Assembly: GCF_902506065.1 (NCBI RefSeq)
Contig: NZ_LR732912.1
Coordinates: 218,529-282,528, forward strand
Reading direction: 5' to 3'
Length of the DNA: 64,000 nucleotides
Source of the DNA: Arthrobacter sp. 9V
GTDB lineage: Bacteria; Actinomycetota; Actinomycetes; Actinomycetales; Micrococcaceae
The notes beneath the pieces were generated by a model. The model worked only from the letters and a program-made list of their open reading frames with translations, had not been told where the DNA came from and searched no databases. Positions 62,838-64,000 of the stretch are shown here, one piece after another (positions within the stretch are counted from its first letter, which is position 1; each line of letters opens with the position of its first letter). Made by a program: the position numbers and the translations under genes.

Positions 62838-63740
62838 ATGACGTCTGCCGGCCGCTTCGCCCCGAGCCCCTCCGGCGAACTGCACGTCGGCAACCTTCGC
62901 ACCGCCATCCTTGCCTGGCTTTTCGCCAAGTCCAGCGGACGGACATTCCTGCTTCGCGTCGAGGACCTGGACCGGGCCAGGTCCGGCGCGGAGGCGGAGC
63001 AGCTCCGCGATCTGCAGGCTGTGGGCGTCAGCTGGGACAGCGCCGTCGTACGCCAGACTGAGCGGGCGGCGCTGTACGACGCAGCGATTGCGCGGCTCAC
63101 GGCCGAAGGCCGCACCTACGAGTGCTTTTGTACCCGGCGGGAGATCCAGGAAGCACCGTCCGCGCCGCATGCGCCGCATGGCGCCTATCCGGGGACCTGC
63201 CGCCGGCTTTCGCACGCCGAGCGTGAGATCCGGCGTGCCACTCGTCCTGCTTCCATCCGCCTTCGCTCGGAGGTTTCGGAGTGGGCTGTTGAGGATCAGT
63301 TACGCGGCAATTATGTGGGGGTCGTGGATGACTTTGTCCTCCGCCGAAACGATGGCGTCACGGCCTACAACCTCGCGGTAGTGGTTGACGATGCCGCCCA
63401 AGGGATTGACCAGGTGGTTCGGGGCGACGACCTCCTCCCGTCCACCCCGCGGCAGGCGTATCTGGCAACACTTTTGGGTTTGTCGGTGCCGGAATACGCC
63501 CACGTTCCGTTGGTGGTGAACCACGACGGCGTCAGGCTGGCGAAGCGCGACGGCGCCGTCACGCTGGGCGACCTCGCCGCCGTCGGAATCCCCGCCGAAC
63601 GCGTCCGCGACCTGATCCTCGAGTCCCTTGAACTGCCTGCCGGAAGCGTGCAGGATGCGCTGCCGCACTTCACGCCGCAGAACGTGCCAAAGACGCCCTG
63701 GGTGTGGAAACTCCCCGGGTCTAAAACCGGCGCCGCGTAG
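62838..63740 (+). CDS. gluQRS: Glutamyl-Q tRNA(Asp) synthetase
   Basis: A 300-residue paralogue of the glutamyl-tRNA synthetase catalytic core that attaches glutamate to the queuosine base of tRNA(Asp). The HIGH-type motif is FAPSPSGELHVGNLRTAILA and the KMSKS-type motif is VRLAKRDGAVTLG. The zinc-type site is reduced to CFCTRREI with a later TCRRL cysteine. The anticodon-binding domain of GluRS is absent, which gives the short length. The ATG follows a weak site. Confidence 0.93.
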   Translation: MTSAGRFAPSPSGELHVGNLRTAILAWLFAKSSGRTFLLRVEDLDRARSGAEAEQLRDLQAVGVSWDSAVVRQTERAALYDAAIARLTAEGRTYECFCTRREIQEAPSAPHAPHGAYPGTCRRLSHAEREIRRATRPASIRLRSEVSEWAVEDQLRGNYVGVVDDFVLRRNDGVTAYNLAVVVDDAAQGIDQVVRGDDLLPSTPRQAYLATLLGLSVPEYAHVPLVVNHDGVRLAKRDGAVTLGDLAAVGIPAERVRDLILESLELPAGSVQDALPHFTPQNVPKTPWVWKLPGSKTGAA

Positions 63741-63750
63741 GCTGTCTGGA

Positions 63751-64000
63751 TGGAGTCACAGCTGATCGCCCCAGGTTTCGAACCCGTCGCCGAGCTCTTC
63801 GCCCGTTTCCTCGAGCAGGATCCTGACTACTCTGCGCAAGTTGCGGCATACCATCGCGGGGTCAAGGTGCTGGACCTCAGCGGCGGCCCGCACACCAGCC
63901 CGGATTCCGTCACGGGCGTCTTCTCGTGTTCCAAGGGCATGGCAGGGCTGGTCATGGCGTTGCTCGTTCAAGACGGCCAGCTGGATCTTGACGCGGAGGT
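63751..64000 (+). CDS. Serine hydrolase / beta-lactamase family protein, N-terminal part
   Basis: An ATG at 63751 opens a frame that runs off the window after 83 codons. The visible part has the class C beta-lactamase/esterase (EstB-like) beginning: FARFLEQDPDYSAQVAAYHR, GVKVLDLSGG, then the catalytic Ser-x-x-Lys in VFSCSKGMAGLVMALLVQDG. This group includes esterases and D-amino-acid peptidases as well as lactamases. It starts ten bases after gluQRS on the same strand and may be co-transcribed. Confidence 0.82.

Overview
The window is high-G+C actinobacterial DNA. Gene content and style point to the Micrococcaceae, most likely Arthrobacter or Paenarthrobacter: a complete heterotetrameric sarcosine oxidase operon with glyA, sdaA and purU, a creatinase, a mannitol PTS, many GTG/TTG starts, leaderless promoters, and long perfect hairpins between convergent genes. 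The genus is inferred from content, not from a search. I see no rRNA, tRNA, CRISPR array, transposase or phage gene.

Bases 1-5.9 kb hold the 3' end of a PucR-type regulator, a Pro/Thr-rich single-pass membrane protein behind a well-formed c-di-AMP (ydaO-type) riboswitch, a stand-alone ATP-dependent DNA ligase, small hypothetical proteins, and an alpha/beta hydrolase paired with an excisionase-type DNA-binding protein. Bases 5.9-12.2 kb are a sugar phosphotransferase island: ptsI-ptsH on the minus strand, then a TetR regulator, the mannitol permease mtlA and mtlD on the plus strand, closed by a strong terminator. Bases 12.2-16 kb are an iron-siderophore ABC importer behind a DtxR/IdeR-like box. 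A 1356-residue LPXTG surface protein follows.

Bases 20.4-32.3 kb are transporters and their regulators: a CycA-like amino acid permease, a DrrAB-type exporter with DUF1048 and PadR partners, a GNAT enzyme, MarR plus an MFS pump, a sugar porter, a DHA2 drug pump, an RraA-like protein and another MFS carrier. Bases 32.3-36.1 kb hold three tandem secreted FG-GAP/VCBS-repeat proteins. A TetR regulator, a malic enzyme and a DUF456 membrane protein follow.

Bases 39-55.8 kb are a nitrogen and one-carbon catabolic region. A PucR regulator diverges from an NCS1 permease and a NodB-fold (allantoinase/imidase-like) hydrolase. Next, on the minus strand, is glyA-soxB-soxD-soxA-soxG-sdaA-purU, with a divergent GntR regulator. 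Then come creatinase and an IclR regulator. Together these can take creatine to sarcosine plus urea, sarcosine to glycine plus a one-carbon unit and hydrogen peroxide, glycine to serine, and serine to pyruvate. PurU would recover free tetrahydrofolate by releasing formate.

Bases 56-64 kb hold a NarL-type two-component system flanked by two near-identical palindromic repeats, a DUF4383 membrane protein, a helical hypothetical protein, an ArsR-SRPBCC pair, a LysE-Lrp divergent pair, a second Lrp regulator facing an unexplained small ORF and orphan hairpin, gluQRS, and the 5' end of a serine beta-lactamase-family gene.
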